A stretch of 48,275 nt of DNA from Succinivibrio dextrinosolvens DSM 3072 (GCF_900167015.1 NZ_FUXX01000017.1:1-48275); one strand, 5' to 3'. Shown: positions 18,783 through 28,844, counted from the stretch's first letter. Made by a program: numbers and translations. The notes: a model not told the origin generated them from the letters alone.

Positions 18783-19664
18783 TTAGGAATTCAGTATGAG
18801 CAGAAGTGCAACTGCTGTCAGATCAGAGTGATTTATGCAGGCTGGAGCCATCTTCTGAACAATTGGTTTTGCATGATAGGCAATTCCCAGTGCTGCGCCA
18901 TCGATCATTTTAAGATCATTTGCGCCGTCACCTAACACAATTATCTGAGAAGCATCGATGTTTTCACGTTTTTTAAGCTCCATGACGCCTTCAAGCTTAA
19001 CATCGGCATCAACAATTCTCTTGTCTACCCTGCCGGTAAGTTTACCTTCCTTAATCTCAAGGGAATTGGCGCATACCATATCAAGATTGTATTTCTTCTC
19101 TAGAACACAGATAAGCTGTTCAAAACCGCCAGAACAGATTGCTTTCACCCAATTGTGTTCTGATACGGTATTCATAAGAACATCAAGACCATCGGTTTCG
19201 ACCATGATTTTCTTAACGTCTTCAATAACAGACTCAGAACCGCCCTCAAGTAATGCCACACGCTGCTTTAAGGACTCAGAGAAATCCATACCGCCATGCA
19301 TTGCCTGCTCGGTGATTTTTGAAACCTTGCCGAAGACACCAAGCTGTCTTGCAATCTCATCAATTCCCTCAATCTGTACTGAGGTCATATCCATATCAAG
19401 ACAGATTTCACCTCTGCGCTTTAAGGTTGGGAAAGAATCATTGCACCAGACATCAAAATCAAGAGACTCCTTTTCAATCAGCTTTTTGATTTTTGCTCTT
19501 ACATCAGACTCAGAGGCTTCACAGGAAAACAGTCCGCCGACATGAGAATTTAATTTTTTGGATTTAATCTTTGTAAGCTTAAAGGAAGACAGCTTTTCAA
19601 AGTGTTCCCCAGCAGCATCTATATTAAAGTGATCAGCTTTTTTAACAATAAAAACATAACTCAT
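18783..19664 (-). CDS. serB: Phosphoserine phosphatase
   Basis: It removes phosphate from O-phosphoserine, the last step of serine synthesis. HAD motif I is LDMDMTSVQIEGIDEIA (DxDxT, with Met where E. coli has Ser), motif II is CSGGF, and motif IV is GDGANDLKMIDGAALGIAYHAKP. An N-terminal region of about 90 residues precedes the catalytic domain, as in E. coli SerB. It lies 3 bp after the TatD-like gene and one base before radA, in a tight operon with prfC. Confidence 0.96.
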   Translation of the reverse strand: MSYVFIVKKADHFNIDAAGEHFEKLSSFKLTKIKSKKLNSHVGGLFSCEASESDVRAKIKKLIEKESLDFDVWCNDSFPTLKRRGEICLDMDMTSVQIEGIDEIARQLGVFGKVSKITEQAMHGGMDFSESLKQRVALLEGGSESVIEDVKKIMVETDGLDVLMNTVSEHNWVKAICSGGFEQLICVLEKKYNLDMVCANSLEIKEGKLTGRVDKRIVDADVKLEGVMELKKRENIDASQIIVLGDGANDLKMIDGAALGIAYHAKPIVQKMAPACINHSDLTAVALLLILNS

Positions 19665-19667
19665 TTT

Positions 19668-20396
19668 TTAAATTCTCAATAGATTTTTTATATTTAATTC
19701 AACAAGATGCTCTATCTTATCAGCAGTTATGCCTAAAATCGAACCTAATGATTTATAACAGTTTTTGAGCAAATCCGGAGCATAATCACCGGTATGAACG
19801 TAATCATAATCAGTCTCAAGCAGAATATGTTCTGCTCCAACCGACCTTAGGACCTCAGTCATCTTTAATGAAGGTTTAATTATATGATGTCCGACTGAAA
19901 GATACATACCTAAATCGAGATATTTTTTTGCCACCTCCAATGAGAAGGTGAAATTATGAACCACACCTCTTATTCTTCCATTATAGGATTTTAGTACACG
20001 GACGAGTTCCCCATGATAGCCTCGTATATGGAGGTTTACAGGAAGATCGTGTTTTACAGCCTCATCAAGATGTAAAGATAAAAGCTCAATCTGAGTATCC
20101 AGAGGCACATCAATCTTGTTATCAAGACCGCACTCGCCGATACCTAAAACAAGAGGAGATGAAAGGAGTTTTTCAAATAGAATCTCATCAAAACTGTGTT
20201 CCTTAAGATACCAGGGATGAATACCTACAAATACGGGAACATTTATTGAAGAGTTTGCAAGAGCCTTAAGAGTATTCTCACTTTCCTGCAGATGAATACC
20301 CACAAGGACAGGAGTAACTGATGAATTAAGAGCACACCTCACCGCAGCTTCCACATCAGGATACATGCCGGCATGAAGGTGTGCGTCGTAATACAT
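19668..20396 (-). CDS. TatD-family metal-dependent hydrolase (YjjV-like)
   Basis: The 242-residue protein has the TatD pattern: metal-binding DAHLH at residues 4-8, FVGIHPW, GIGECGLD, NLHIRG, and LLETDYDY near the C-terminus. Family members are metal-dependent nucleases acting on DNA ends or damaged DNA, or editing D-aminoacyl ends. E. coli yjjV lies near prfC and serB, which favours YjjV over TatD or YcfH. Its ATG follows the prfC stop with no gap, suggesting translational coupling. Confidence 0.88.
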   Translation of the reverse strand: MYYDAHLHAGMYPDVEAAVRCALNSSVTPVLVGIHLQESENTLKALANSSINVPVFVGIHPWYLKEHSFDEILFEKLLSSPLVLGIGECGLDNKIDVPLDTQIELLSLHLDEAVKHDLPVNLHIRGYHGELVRVLKSYNGRIRGVVHNFTFSLEVAKKYLDLGMYLSVGHHIIKPSLKMTEVLRSVGAEHILLETDYDYVHTGDYAPDLLKNCYKSLGSILGITADKIEHLVELNIKNLLRI

Positions 20397-21989
20397 TTAG
20401 TGTTCTCTGGTTGAACTGAACTTAACCTTTGGATAACGCTCCATGTTAAGGTTCAGGTTAACTCCCGAGGTTGCCAGGAAGGTCAGATTGTCACCGCCAT
20501 CAAGTGCTATGGACTGAGGTACCTTATCAGAGATTTCCTTTAAGGCTTTAGGATCTTTAGAACTTAGCCATCTTGCTGTGGTTACAGCTACAGCCTCATA
20601 CTTGGCATCAACGTTATATTCATGTTTCAGTCTTGAAACAACCACATCAAACTGCAGAACACCAACTGCGCCTACAATCAGATCATTATTAATTATAGGT
20701 CTGAATACCTGAACAGCGCCTTCCTCAGATAACTGCATCAGGCCCTTCTGAAGCTGTTTCTGCTTTAGAGGATCCTTCAGATGAATACGTCTAAACAGTT
20801 CTGGAGCAAAGTTAGGAATACCGTTGAAGTGCAGTGATTCACCTTCTGTAAAGGTATCGCCGATACGCATGGTTCCGTGGTTATGAAGACCGATGATGTC
20901 ACCGGCTACAGCAACCTGAGCCTGCTCACGCTCACCTGCCATAAAGGTAACCGCATCAGATACGATCATCTCACGGCCAAGACGTACATTGTACAGCTTC
21001 ATTCCCTTGTGATATGAGCCTGATACAATACGCATGAATGCAATACGATCATGGTGTTTTGGATCCATGTTAGCCTGAATCTTGAAGATAAAGCCTGTAA
21101 GCTTATCCTCAGATGCAACAACCTCGCGCTCATCAGCAACTCTTGAAAGAGGTGATGGAGCCCAGCTTGTCAGACCGTCCAGCATGCAGTCAACACCGAA
21201 GTTACCCAAAGCTGTACCGAAGAATACAGGAGTCAGCTTACCCTGCAGGAACAGCTCAAGATCAAACTCATTTGAAGCCCCCTTAACCAGCTCAATATCA
21301 TCACGAAGCTTCTGAGCCTCATCCTCACCGATAATTGAGTCAAGCTCAGGATTATCCAGACCTTTAACAGTCTGAGCCTTCTGAATGTGGTAACCCTCAC
21401 CTGAGTGGTATAGCATAACCTCATCGTTTAACAGATGATAGATGCCGCGGAAGGTCTTGCCTGAACCGATTGGCCAGGTAACAGGAGCACACAGGATATC
21501 AAGCTCGGTCTCAACCTCATCTAAAAGGTCCAGAGGATCACGAGTTTCTCTATCGAGCTTGTTCATGAAGGTTAGAATTGGAGTGGTACGTAATCTTGTA
21601 ACTTCCATCAGCTTGCGGGTACGTTCCTCAACACCCTTTGCAGCATCAATAACCATCAGGCATGAGTCAACTGCAGTAAGTACACGGTAGGTATCCTCAG
21701 AGAAGTCCTCGTGACCTGGGGTATCTAGAAGATTTACAGTACAGCCGTTATATGGGAACTGCATAACAGATGTAGAAACAGAGATTCCACGCTCTTTTTC
21801 CATATCCATCCAGTCTGAACGGGCAAAGGTTCCGGTTGAACCACGGGCTTTAACCTCACCTGCTCTCTGAATAACAGAACCGAACAGCAGAACCTTTTCG
21901 GTAATGGTGGTCTTACCAGCATCTGGGTGAGAAATAATGGCGAAGGTTCTACGCTTGCCAATTTCATTTAAAAGATTTTTATCAGCCAT
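20397..21989 (-). CDS. prfC: Peptide chain release factor 3
   Basis: RF3 is a translational GTPase that recycles RF1 and RF2 after peptide release. The 530-residue protein has the G1 loop [13 protein letters not shown], the switch segment [14 protein letters not shown]3 [15 protein letters not shown]4 MNKLDRE, and a C-terminal RF3-specific domain ([19 protein letters not shown]). It heads the prfC-tatD-serB-radA operon; the leader (21990-22293) contains a TATTAT box but nothing else I recognise. Confidence 0.98.
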   Translation of the reverse strand: MADKNLLNEIGKRRTFAIISHPDAGKTTITEKVLLFGSVIQRAGEVKARGSTGTFARSDWMDMEKERGISVSTSVMQFPYNGCTVNLLDTPGHEDFSEDTYRVLTAVDSCLMVIDAAKGVEERTRKLMEVTRLRTTPILTFMNKLDRETRDPLDLLDEVETELDILCAPVTWPIGSGKTFRGIYHLLNDEVMLYHSGEGYHIQKAQTVKGLDNPELDSIIGEDEAQKLRDDIELVKGASNEFDLELFLQGKLTPVFFGTALGNFGVDCMLDGLTSWAPSPLSRVADEREVVASEDKLTGFIFKIQANMDPKHHDRIAFMRIVSGSYHKGMKLYNVRLGREMIVSDAVTFMAGEREQAQVAVAGDIIGLHNHGTMRIGDTFTEGESLHFNGIPNFAPELFRRIHLKDPLKQKQLQKGLMQLSEEGAVQVFRPIINNDLIVGAVGVLQFDVVVSRLKHEYNVDAKYEAVAVTTARWLSSKDPKALKEISDKVPQSIALDGGDNLTFLATSGVNLNLNMERYPKVKFSSTREH

Positions 21990-22293
21990 TTTACTTTTCA
22001 GATAAATTCAATTTTACAAAGAAAACTTAAGGATCTTTTCTGACTCGACCACCATGACAAATGTGCTTTACAGTGGCCTACCCTTAACAGGTACAGATTA
22101 AACCGCCTGAAGGGCTAAATAATACTCATTTAATTGTGATATCGGATTCTTTTGGATAACAGTAGAAAAAAAGATCCTACACGCTGTTATGAAAACAGCG
22201 TGTATTTTCTCTTATTTATGGGATATAAACAACCTTTTTTGAAAATATTAAGCAAATACCGCGCAAAAGGCTGTTATTTACTGCAGAGGAAGG
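21990..22293. other. prfC leader and intergenic region
   Basis: About 300 bp between prfC and the acid phosphatase gene. The part nearer prfC contains, on the minus strand, TATTAT as a possible -10 box and a moderately GC-rich leader (22030-22120) without a recognised fold. The part nearer the phosphatase holds the terminator at 22179-22203. Confidence 0.45.
22179..22203 (-). terminator. Stem-loop downstream of the acid phosphatase gene
   Basis: ACACGCTGTT and AACAGCGTGT form a perfect 10-bp stem with a 5-base loop. On the minus strand a T-run follows after AGGATC. It lies about 90 bp beyond the phosphatase stop codon. Confidence 0.75.
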
Positions 22294-23127
22294 TTACTTT
22301 GAAATAGCCTCTTTCAGAACAGGCTCGTGCTTTACAGATTTATCTACAAGCTCAACCATTTTCTTATGGGACTGCTTCAGAAGATTTGGATCGATCTGAC
22401 TGTACCACTCTCCATAAACAGGATTTGGCAGAACAAAGTACTTCACACCAAACTGGTTGGAGTTCTTATCTACAAGCTTATTTCTGTCATCACCGCTGAC
22501 ACCGTAGATATTGATTGGGAAATCGGTGGCATTGTCACCTAGGAAGGCAACAACATTATATTTCTCCATAACATTGTCAAATCTAACCTTCTTGTTGGAA
22601 GTGTTGTCCTTACATTTAACAGCGTTTTTGAATGGGAACTTAAGAGCCTTAAGATTCTTGTTTGTAAATTCTACATTTCTGCAGCTGCGGTTACTTACAT
22701 AGAAGATATCCACTCCCAGCTTGTCAACCTTCTTTAAGAACTCTACCGCGCCAGGCATTGCATCCGCACGGGCCATGCTCTCCCATGACAGCCATGAGTC
22801 ATTGAATGACTGACCATCCTTTATAACAGAGTTGATTGAAGCCTCTGCAGGAATGTTGTTTATAACAGTCTCATCAAGATCCAGAATAATTGCACGAGGC
22901 TTTGATGACTTCTGCTTTAAGGAAGCCTTGATGTGTTCATAGGCACCATTATATGCCTGATAGCACAGAGCTCTGTACTCTGCAGAATTCTCCATCCATG
23001 AAATGGCAAGAACATTACGCTTGTACAGCTCAGCACTGGCATTACTATTATTTACACCATTAGAGCATCCGCACATCATGGCTGCTGAGCAGGCGCAAAC
23101 AATCAAAGCTTTACTAAAACTCTTCAT
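22294..23127 (-). CDS. Lipoprotein e(P4)-type class C acid phosphatase / 5'-nucleotidase
   Basis: The lipid-anchored enzyme would remove phosphate from nucleotides outside the inner membrane; the Haemophilus homolog does this for NMN during NAD scavenging. I start at the ATG at 23127, since AAAGG lies seven bases before it and it yields a lipoprotein signal (MKSFSKALIVCACSAAMMCGC). A longer TTG-start frame from 23160 gives an odd hydrophilic leader. The class C motif is seen in ILDLDETVINN, and later NRSCRNVEFTNKNL and FLGDNATDFP. A terminator follows. Substrate preference is inferred from the family. Confidence 0.88.
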   Translation of the reverse strand: MKSFSKALIVCACSAAMMCGCSNGVNNSNASAELYKRNVLAISWMENSAEYRALCYQAYNGAYEHIKASLKQKSSKPRAIILDLDETVINNIPAEASINSVIKDGQSFNDSWLSWESMARADAMPGAVEFLKKVDKLGVDIFYVSNRSCRNVEFTNKNLKALKFPFKNAVKCKDNTSNKKVRFDNVMEKYNVVAFLGDNATDFPINIYGVSGDDRNKLVDKNSNQFGVKYFVLPNPVYGEWYSQIDPNLLKQSHKKMVELVDKSVKHEPVLKEAISK

Positions 23128-23349
23128 AACAGACCTTTGCTCCTTAGATTTCTTCAACAACTAGTTCTAGTTTAGATTCAGTTAATTCCACTATAAGAAA
23201 AAAAGCCCTGATTTGTGACTATATTCAAATGGAAGATCCTCATGATCTGAGCTCATTAAAAAAACACCAGACCTTTTTTTAATCTATTTAAGCTCAATTG
23301 GTATATAATGCCCCGTTGGTCGTTCTTTTAAATAATAATCAGAAAAATT

Positions 23350-24030
23350 ATGAAATCTCTACTACACATCATTAGTTCATCTTTTACCGCAGGACTGTGC
23401 ATCGGTATTGCAGGTCTTGCCTATCTTAAGAACCCAGATATCATCGGCGCAGTTTTATTCGGATTCGGATTATTAACTGTTGTTCACTACAAGCTAAAGC
23501 TTTACACCGGTACTGCCGGATTTTTCACCAATAAAAAAGAATTCTTTGCACTTCTTCCTATTCTGTTAGGAAATATTTTAGGCTGTGCGGCTGCTGCAGC
23601 ATCATTCAGATACTGTATGGAAGTAACCTCTTTAAGTGCAGGCATTGTTGAAAAGAGACTGTCTACTGATATTCTTGGCTGTATTATTCTTGGTATCGGC
23701 TGCGGATTTATCATGACCACTGCAGTTCAGTTTGCAAGAGAAAACAAATTCCTTCCTCTGCTGTTTGGTGTTCCTGTATTCATCATGTGTGGTTTCTACC
23801 ACTCAATTGCAGATGCCTTCTATTATGCAACCTGGCTTTCAATGGAAAATATCGCCAGAGCTCCAGATGTTTTTGTAAAATGGGCTGTAACTGTATTCGG
23901 TAATTTTATCGGCTGCAATCTTTACAGAATTCTGCTTTCAAAGTGGCTGACCTCAGAAGATAAGGATAAAACTGCAAAGGACAAGCTTGCAATTGATGCC
24001 AACGACAGCACTTACAAGAAGGCAAGCTAA
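23350..24030 (+). CDS. Formate/nitrite transporter (FNT) family channel
   Basis: The 226-residue protein has six membrane segments in two related halves. FNT signatures are visible: FTAGLCIGIAG in the first helix, KLYTGTAGFF (the L-x-TG motif), GNILGC in the first half with GNFIGC as its partner in the second, and CGFYHSIADAFYYAT with the central-pore histidine. FNT channels pass formate, nitrite, lactate or hydrosulfide across the inner membrane. The protein is shorter than FocA (about 285), lacking long termini. It is followed after 21 bp by a TusA-like gene. A TATAAT box at 23304-23309 lies upstream. Confidence 0.85.
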   Translation: MKSLLHIISSSFTAGLCIGIAGLAYLKNPDIIGAVLFGFGLLTVVHYKLKLYTGTAGFFTNKKEFFALLPILLGNILGCAAAAASFRYCMEVTSLSAGIVEKRLSTDILGCIILGIGCGFIMTTAVQFARENKFLPLLFGVPVFIMCGFYHSIADAFYYATWLSMENIARAPDVFVKWAVTVFGNFIGCNLYRILLSKWLTSEDKDKTAKDKLAIDANDSTYKKAS

Positions 24031-24051
24031 TATAACTGGAATAAATAAAGC

Positions 24052-24279
24052 ATGGATACTATCGTTCTTGACTGTAAGGGACTTAAATGTCCTGAACCGC
24101 TGACTCTGTTGAGAAATGCAATCAGAAAGGCAGAGGATGGTCAGATTGTAGAGCTTCTATCTGATGATCCTGTATCCCTGCGCGATGTGCCGGCATTCTG
24201 TAAATTCATGAAGCACGACCTTTTGAGAATGCCGGATGACCAGCATCCAAACAGCTTTCTTGTAAAAAAGAAAGCTTAA
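24052..24279 (+). CDS. TusA/SirA-family sulfur carrier protein
   Basis: The 75-residue protein has the family's CPxP motif in CKGLKCPEPL, where the cysteine at residue 13 carries a persulfide sulfur. SDDPVSLRDVPAFCKFMKHDLL matches the second half of TusA. These proteins pass sulfur to tRNA thiolation, molybdenum cofactor or other acceptors, or pair with membrane transporters. Here it follows an FNT channel gene in the same direction, so the pair is likely co-transcribed. It may be a transporter-associated paralog rather than the tRNA-modifying TusA itself. Confidence 0.88.
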   Translation: MDTIVLDCKGLKCPEPLTLLRNAIRKAEDGQIVELLSDDPVSLRDVPAFCKFMKHDLLRMPDDQHPNSFLVKKKA

Positions 24280-24283
24280 ATTC

Positions 24284-26482
24284 CTATTTGAATCTGAAGC
24301 AGAGCATAGTGATATCATCAAACTGTTCTGCTTCTCCAGCAAACTCCAGAATTCTGTTATAGACTCCCTTAACAACTTTTTCAGGCTTAGCAGTCTTCAT
24401 CTCGTCATTCATTACTTTAAGAAGTCTTGTTTCACCAAAAAGCATCTCGTTAACATTGATAGCCTCGGTTACACCATCTGTATACAGGAACAGACAGTCT
24501 CCCTCATCTAAACTTATTGTATTCTGCTCATATTCGATTAAATCTGAAACACCAAGCATAGGGAAAATTCTAGGAACTTTCAGATACTCATACGCAGATG
24601 TTTTTTTAGTCAGTAACAGAGGAGGATTATGGCCTCCGCTTACATAGGTCATTTCTCTGGTCTTAAGGTTAATAACTGCAGTGAACAGTGTTACAAACAT
24701 GCCTTCTTTATTGTTGTCACAGAGCTGAAGATTAGTCTGTGTAACAACATTTGCAAGATCGTTGTTATCCTTAAGCATCATGTGGGAAAGATTTTTCAGA
24801 ATAGTCATAGATGTAACCATGAATAGAGCTGCTGGAATTCCCTTTCCTGACACGTCTGCTATAGTGACGATAATTCTGTCATCATCAACCATGAACAGAT
24901 CATAGAAATCTCCACTCACACTCTTTGCAGGAAGATTCATAGCAAAGAGGTCAAAATTATCGTGACTATTTGAAATATCAAATTTCTTAGGCAGCATATT
25001 CGACTGAATGGTCTTGGCCACACTCATGGTAGCTTCCATCTGAGCCTTTTCAGAGGTAACTTTGGAGATGGAATCAATCTTCTTTTTAATCTCCACTACC
25101 ATGTTATTAATGTTTTCGGCAAGATCCTCAATCTCATCACCGCTGTTAACGCAGATCCGCTTTTCGAAATCACCAGTTGCAAGAGATTTGATTTCCTGGG
25201 AAATACGTTCAATAGGACTTGTGTATTTTTTTACTATCCTGTAGGCAATGGTTAAAGAAATAAGCAGTATCAGTGTAAGGAAAACACCTGACATAATTCT
25301 GTATCGGCCGATAATCTTGAAAATCTGCTCATTCTTTTCTGTAAGCAGCCCGAAAAGCTGTTCGCTTGATGATTTTAATGCTTCTTTAATATCATCCTCA
25401 AAGAAAACATCTGCAAGATAACCATCTAAAGAAGGAACAGGAGAGAATGCTACATAATAGCTTGTGCCATCCATTCTGATCCTGGAGATACCAGAGCGGT
25501 CATTATTCACATTGGAAACAAGTTCCTTAATATCTACACTGGCAATCTGCTTTAAGGAAAGATCGGCTGAAACTGAAAAAATCCCCTCTTCAAATGAGGA
25601 CATCTTGATTTTTCCTGACTTATCCATGAAGAAAAACTTCCATTCATGATCTTTATCAGCTCTATAGGAAAACCTGACAAGATCAGTCAGACTTATATCA
25701 AATGCCACAACTCCAGCAAAACCTTTTCTGTCAAAAAAAGGAGTAGAGTAGCTGACGACAGGCTCGCCATTATTATAGAAAACATCGGTTATAAGACCAT
25801 GTCTAACCTTTACATTACTGTTATCGTGAATTGTGTAGGCTGGAAGAGATCTGCTATCGAAATTTGTTTTTCCCTGCTCTAAGGACAGAAACGAGAATTG
25901 TTTTCCGCCGTAGCTTAAGACATTGGAATTTATGCTCAGACAATAGCCACTCTTTGAGATTACATAAAAGCAAAGCGGTAACTTTTCATACTGGGATGCA
26001 ACAATTCTAAGAAGATCCTTCATGTTATTAACCGCAGTCACATCTTTCTTGACGGCTGGTGAATTTAAGTTAACACCATTGCTGTACTCGGTATAGAAAA
26101 ACTTATTATCCAGGCTGACATTGTCTGTGGAGACATTCTGGGAGATATAACGCTCTGGGTTATTTACATAAAGTGACAATGTTCCTGCAAGCAGATCGCA
26201 GTCATCCATTGGTTTTTTAAAGTTCAGTTCCAAGGTAGAGGCATCTGCAACCACATGGTTTTCATACAGCTGCATCTTGGACTCACTTGTATGTTCTGCA
26301 ATCTCCTCGCTGAGTTTATCCTTCAGCTGAGGAAGCCAGTCAGAAAGAGTTTCATTTATAGAGAAAATAGAAAACATAAATACACATAATATGCACAGAA
26401 AAGCCATACAGGCTCCGCCTAAAGACAGAACCATAATCTTTCTTCTGATACTGTTAGCTATTTTTTCTTTCAGATCTTCCAT
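24284..26482 (-). CDS. Membrane receptor with HAMP and SpoIIE/PP2C phosphatase output (copy 2)
   Basis: The protein has one membrane segment at about residues 14-38, an extracytoplasmic Cache-like sensor region to about 390, a second membrane segment (VFLTLILLISLTIAY), a HAMP linker (YTSPIERISQEIKSLATGDFEKRI), a short coiled coil, and a PP2C-type phosphatase. Metal-binding acidic residues are in SGDFYDLF, IADVSGKGIPAALFM and DDITMLC, with SGGHNPPLLL between. RsbU/SpoIIE enzymes dephosphorylate anti-anti-sigma (STAS) proteins, so an outside signal may set sigma-factor or partner-switch activity. No STAS or RsbW-like gene is nearby. It follows its paralog after 18 bp and ends 4 bp from tusA. 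Confidence 0.92.
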   Translation of the reverse strand: MEDLKEKIANSIRRKIMVLSLGGACMAFLCILCVFMFSIFSINETLSDWLPQLKDKLSEEIAEHTSESKMQLYENHVVADASTLELNFKKPMDDCDLLAGTLSLYVNNPERYISQNVSTDNVSLDNKFFYTEYSNGVNLNSPAVKKDVTAVNNMKDLLRIVASQYEKLPLCFYVISKSGYCLSINSNVLSYGGKQFSFLSLEQGKTNFDSRSLPAYTIHDNSNVKVRHGLITDVFYNNGEPVVSYSTPFFDRKGFAGVVAFDISLTDLVRFSYRADKDHEWKFFFMDKSGKIKMSSFEEGIFSVSADLSLKQIASVDIKELVSNVNNDRSGISRIRMDGTSYYVAFSPVPSLDGYLADVFFEDDIKEALKSSSEQLFGLLTEKNEQIFKIIGRYRIMSGVFLTLILLISLTIAYRIVKKYTSPIERISQEIKSLATGDFEKRICVNSGDEIEDLAENINNMVVEIKKKIDSISKVTSEKAQMEATMSVAKTIQSNMLPKKFDISNSHDNFDLFAMNLPAKSVSGDFYDLFMVDDDRIIVTIADVSGKGIPAALFMVTSMTILKNLSHMMLKDNNDLANVVTQTNLQLCDNNKEGMFVTLFTAVINLKTREMTYVSGGHNPPLLLTKKTSAYEYLKVPRIFPMLGVSDLIEYEQNTISLDEGDCLFLYTDGVTEAINVNEMLFGETRLLKVMNDEMKTAKPEKVVKGVYNRILEFAGEAEQFDDITMLCFRFK

Positions 26483-26500
26483 GTGTATCCAATGTCCATG

Positions 26501-28669
26501 TTATTTTTTTCGTTTTAAACACAACAGAGCAATATCATCATTAAACTCAGGATGACCGGCAAACTCTACTGCAGCCTTATGGCTTGCCTCTACAATCTCT
26601 TTTGATGACATGCCTGCCTTAGCTGCCTCAAAAACCGCGTCTGTCAGCATATCCTCATCAAATTTCTCACCACTGTTTGAGAGCTCTGTTGTTATACCGT
26701 CCGTGTACATAAATACTATGTCACCAGGATTTATTACTGTCTCACGTGTACGGAAAGTTGCATCCGAAGTTAAAGCCATAATCGGATCTATTGATTCATC
26801 CATCAGGAAATTACCGGTTTGACTCTGGTCTCTGAAAATGTAAGGAGCAAAATGACCGGCATTTACATACTTCATTCTGCCGGAGCTAAGCTCAATAACG
26901 CCGAAGAAAACTGCAACATACATTTTTTCGGTATTGTGTTTATGAAGACGATCATTAACCATTGTGAAAAGAGAGCCTAAATCCTGGTTAGGATTCATCT
27001 TACTGAAGCTCTTGATAACTGACTTTGAAATCATCATAAACAGAGCTGAAGGAACTCCTCTGCCAGAAACATCACCGACACTTATAGCCATATGATCATC
27101 ATCCAGCATGAAGAAATCAAAATAATCACCGCCTGATGTCTTTGCAGGGTACTCAACAGCAAAGAGATCAAAATTGTGTTTATCAGCAATGGAGAAATCA
27201 TCTGGCAGATAGTTGACCAGAATTTCGTTTACAACATTGATTTCAGCATCAAGCCTCATTTTCTCGGCTGATACTACGGACAGATCTCTGATGGTATCCT
27301 GAAGTCTCTGAGCAAGAGAATTAAAGTTATCGCCTATATTCTGAATTTCATCTTTCGATTTAAAATCTACTCTTTTATCCAGATCTCCTGATGCGAATTC
27401 ATTCACACTGCGTGTCAGCTCCAAAATAGGCTTAACTACACTGTCAGACAGAGGAATAATACGTTTGAAGATTACAAACAGAAGAAGCAGAACAAATCCC
27501 AGAGTAGAAGCTGCGACGATTACAATAAAATTTTCAATCTTTTCGTAAAACTGATCCTGAACTTTAGTCAGATGCTGTCTGATAACTTTTGCAGGAGCAT
27601 AAACCTTCTCCACAGGAATCAGAGATGCAAAACTCCAATTAACCTTTTTTACAGGAGTGTATGCAATGAAATATTCTTTTCCCTTAATAGTTACTGACTC
27701 AAATCCGCTTTTCTGAGCAGTCATATATTTTGCAACTTCAGCTAATGACTCCTCTTCAGAATTGCGAATATCCTTGCCTAAGGAGACACTCAGGGCATCA
27801 GAATCAAAATTAACAAACAGAATTTCACCTTTTTGGCTTAAGATAAAATAGAGTTCACTTTCTTCAACTGCAATAGATTTAACAAGCTCGTATATTTTAT
27901 TTGGATTGCAGTCAACTCCCATGATGCCCCTAAATTCTCCGTTTACATAATAAGGAGATATGCAGGAAACAACCATATCACCAGACTGAGCCTGGTAAAT
28001 GTCAGTAAATGAAGGTTCTTTAAATTTCTTGCCATTCTGATACCAGATACGGGTAACAGGATCGTAGGTTGTTCGTGATGGTTCAGTACTTACAGGAACA
28101 AGATCATCCTGATGCTCCATAACATAAAGACCAATCGAATAACCGCGTTCAGAGCCGAAGAATATACAGTTGTAGTAATCTGAGTAGAATGGAGAGAAAT
28201 CCGCGATATTGGAGGCGATCCTGACTTCCTTCTCTATCTGTGGAGTCAGCCCCTCTTTTAAGAGTCTCTGGCTGTAATGGACGTAGGGAACCTTTGAAAT
28301 CACATCCTTATATAGAGCATTTGGAAGAATTCTTTCCTTATATTTTTCAGGCTGCTCAAGGAAATTTTCAAAAGTATCGCGCAACAGAGCAACATCTTCA
28401 GTGATTTGTTCAAGTTCGGTACCCAAAAGTTCAGAAACAGACTCATTAAGATTGGTAAGACGTCTTTTCTCTTCTTTTAATGCCTGTTCTTCAGCACGGC
28501 TTGTAATTCTGAACAGATTGTTTTTTTCAATGTCGTCTATGGTAGTCAATAGAAAATAGTTTCTGATTGGCGAGAAAACAGCAAAGCCCAAAATAAAAAG
28601 CAGACTTCCACTAAGAGCCGCAAAGGTTAATTTTTTTCTCAATGACTTTGTCTTAAACACAAAACTCAC
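26501..28669 (-). CDS. Membrane receptor with HAMP and SpoIIE/PP2C phosphatase output (copy 1)
   Basis: Same layout as its downstream neighbour: membrane segment at about 14-34, a large Cache-type sensor (including TYDPVTRIWYQNGKKF and GVDCNPNKIYELVKSIAV), a second membrane segment near 380, HAMP (VVKPILELTRSVNEFASGDLDKRV), and a PP2C domain with GGDYFDFF, VGDVSGRGVPSALFM, NAGHFAPYIF and NDDIALLCL. The dCache motif suggests it senses a small molecule in the periplasm. The two copies differ strongly in the sensor but share the output domain, as expected if they read different signals into one pathway. The start is GTG at 28669, or GTG at 28660 where AGGTGAG is better placed. Confidence 0.92.
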   Translation of the reverse strand: MSFVFKTKSLRKKLTFAALSGSLLFILGFAVFSPIRNYFLLTTIDDIEKNNLFRITSRAEEQALKEEKRRLTNLNESVSELLGTELEQITEDVALLRDTFENFLEQPEKYKERILPNALYKDVISKVPYVHYSQRLLKEGLTPQIEKEVRIASNIADFSPFYSDYYNCIFFGSERGYSIGLYVMEHQDDLVPVSTEPSRTTYDPVTRIWYQNGKKFKEPSFTDIYQAQSGDMVVSCISPYYVNGEFRGIMGVDCNPNKIYELVKSIAVEESELYFILSQKGEILFVNFDSDALSVSLGKDIRNSEEESLAEVAKYMTAQKSGFESVTIKGKEYFIAYTPVKKVNWSFASLIPVEKVYAPAKVIRQHLTKVQDQFYEKIENFIVIVAASTLGFVLLLLFVIFKRIIPLSDSVVKPILELTRSVNEFASGDLDKRVDFKSKDEIQNIGDNFNSLAQRLQDTIRDLSVVSAEKMRLDAEINVVNEILVNYLPDDFSIADKHNFDLFAVEYPAKTSGGDYFDFFMLDDDHMAISVGDVSGRGVPSALFMMISKSVIKSFSKMNPNQDLGSLFTMVNDRLHKHNTEKMYVAVFFGVIELSSGRMKYVNAGHFAPYIFRDQSQTGNFLMDESIDPIMALTSDATFRTRETVINPGDIVFMYTDGITTELSNSGEKFDEDMLTDAVFEAAKAGMSSKEIVEASHKAAVEFAGHPEFNDDIALLCLKRKK

Positions 28670-28844
28670 CTGCCTATTATGCCAATCTTATTTGAATTTT
28701 ATGACAATTATTAAGAAGATGAGTTTGTTATCTACGCAATATTTGAGTCATGTAAAAAAAAATGTCCCTTTTTCATATTTTTGGTAACTAATTGATCTCT
28801 CTTAATTTAAGAAATCAGTAGTCTACAAAAAATGACAAAACAGA

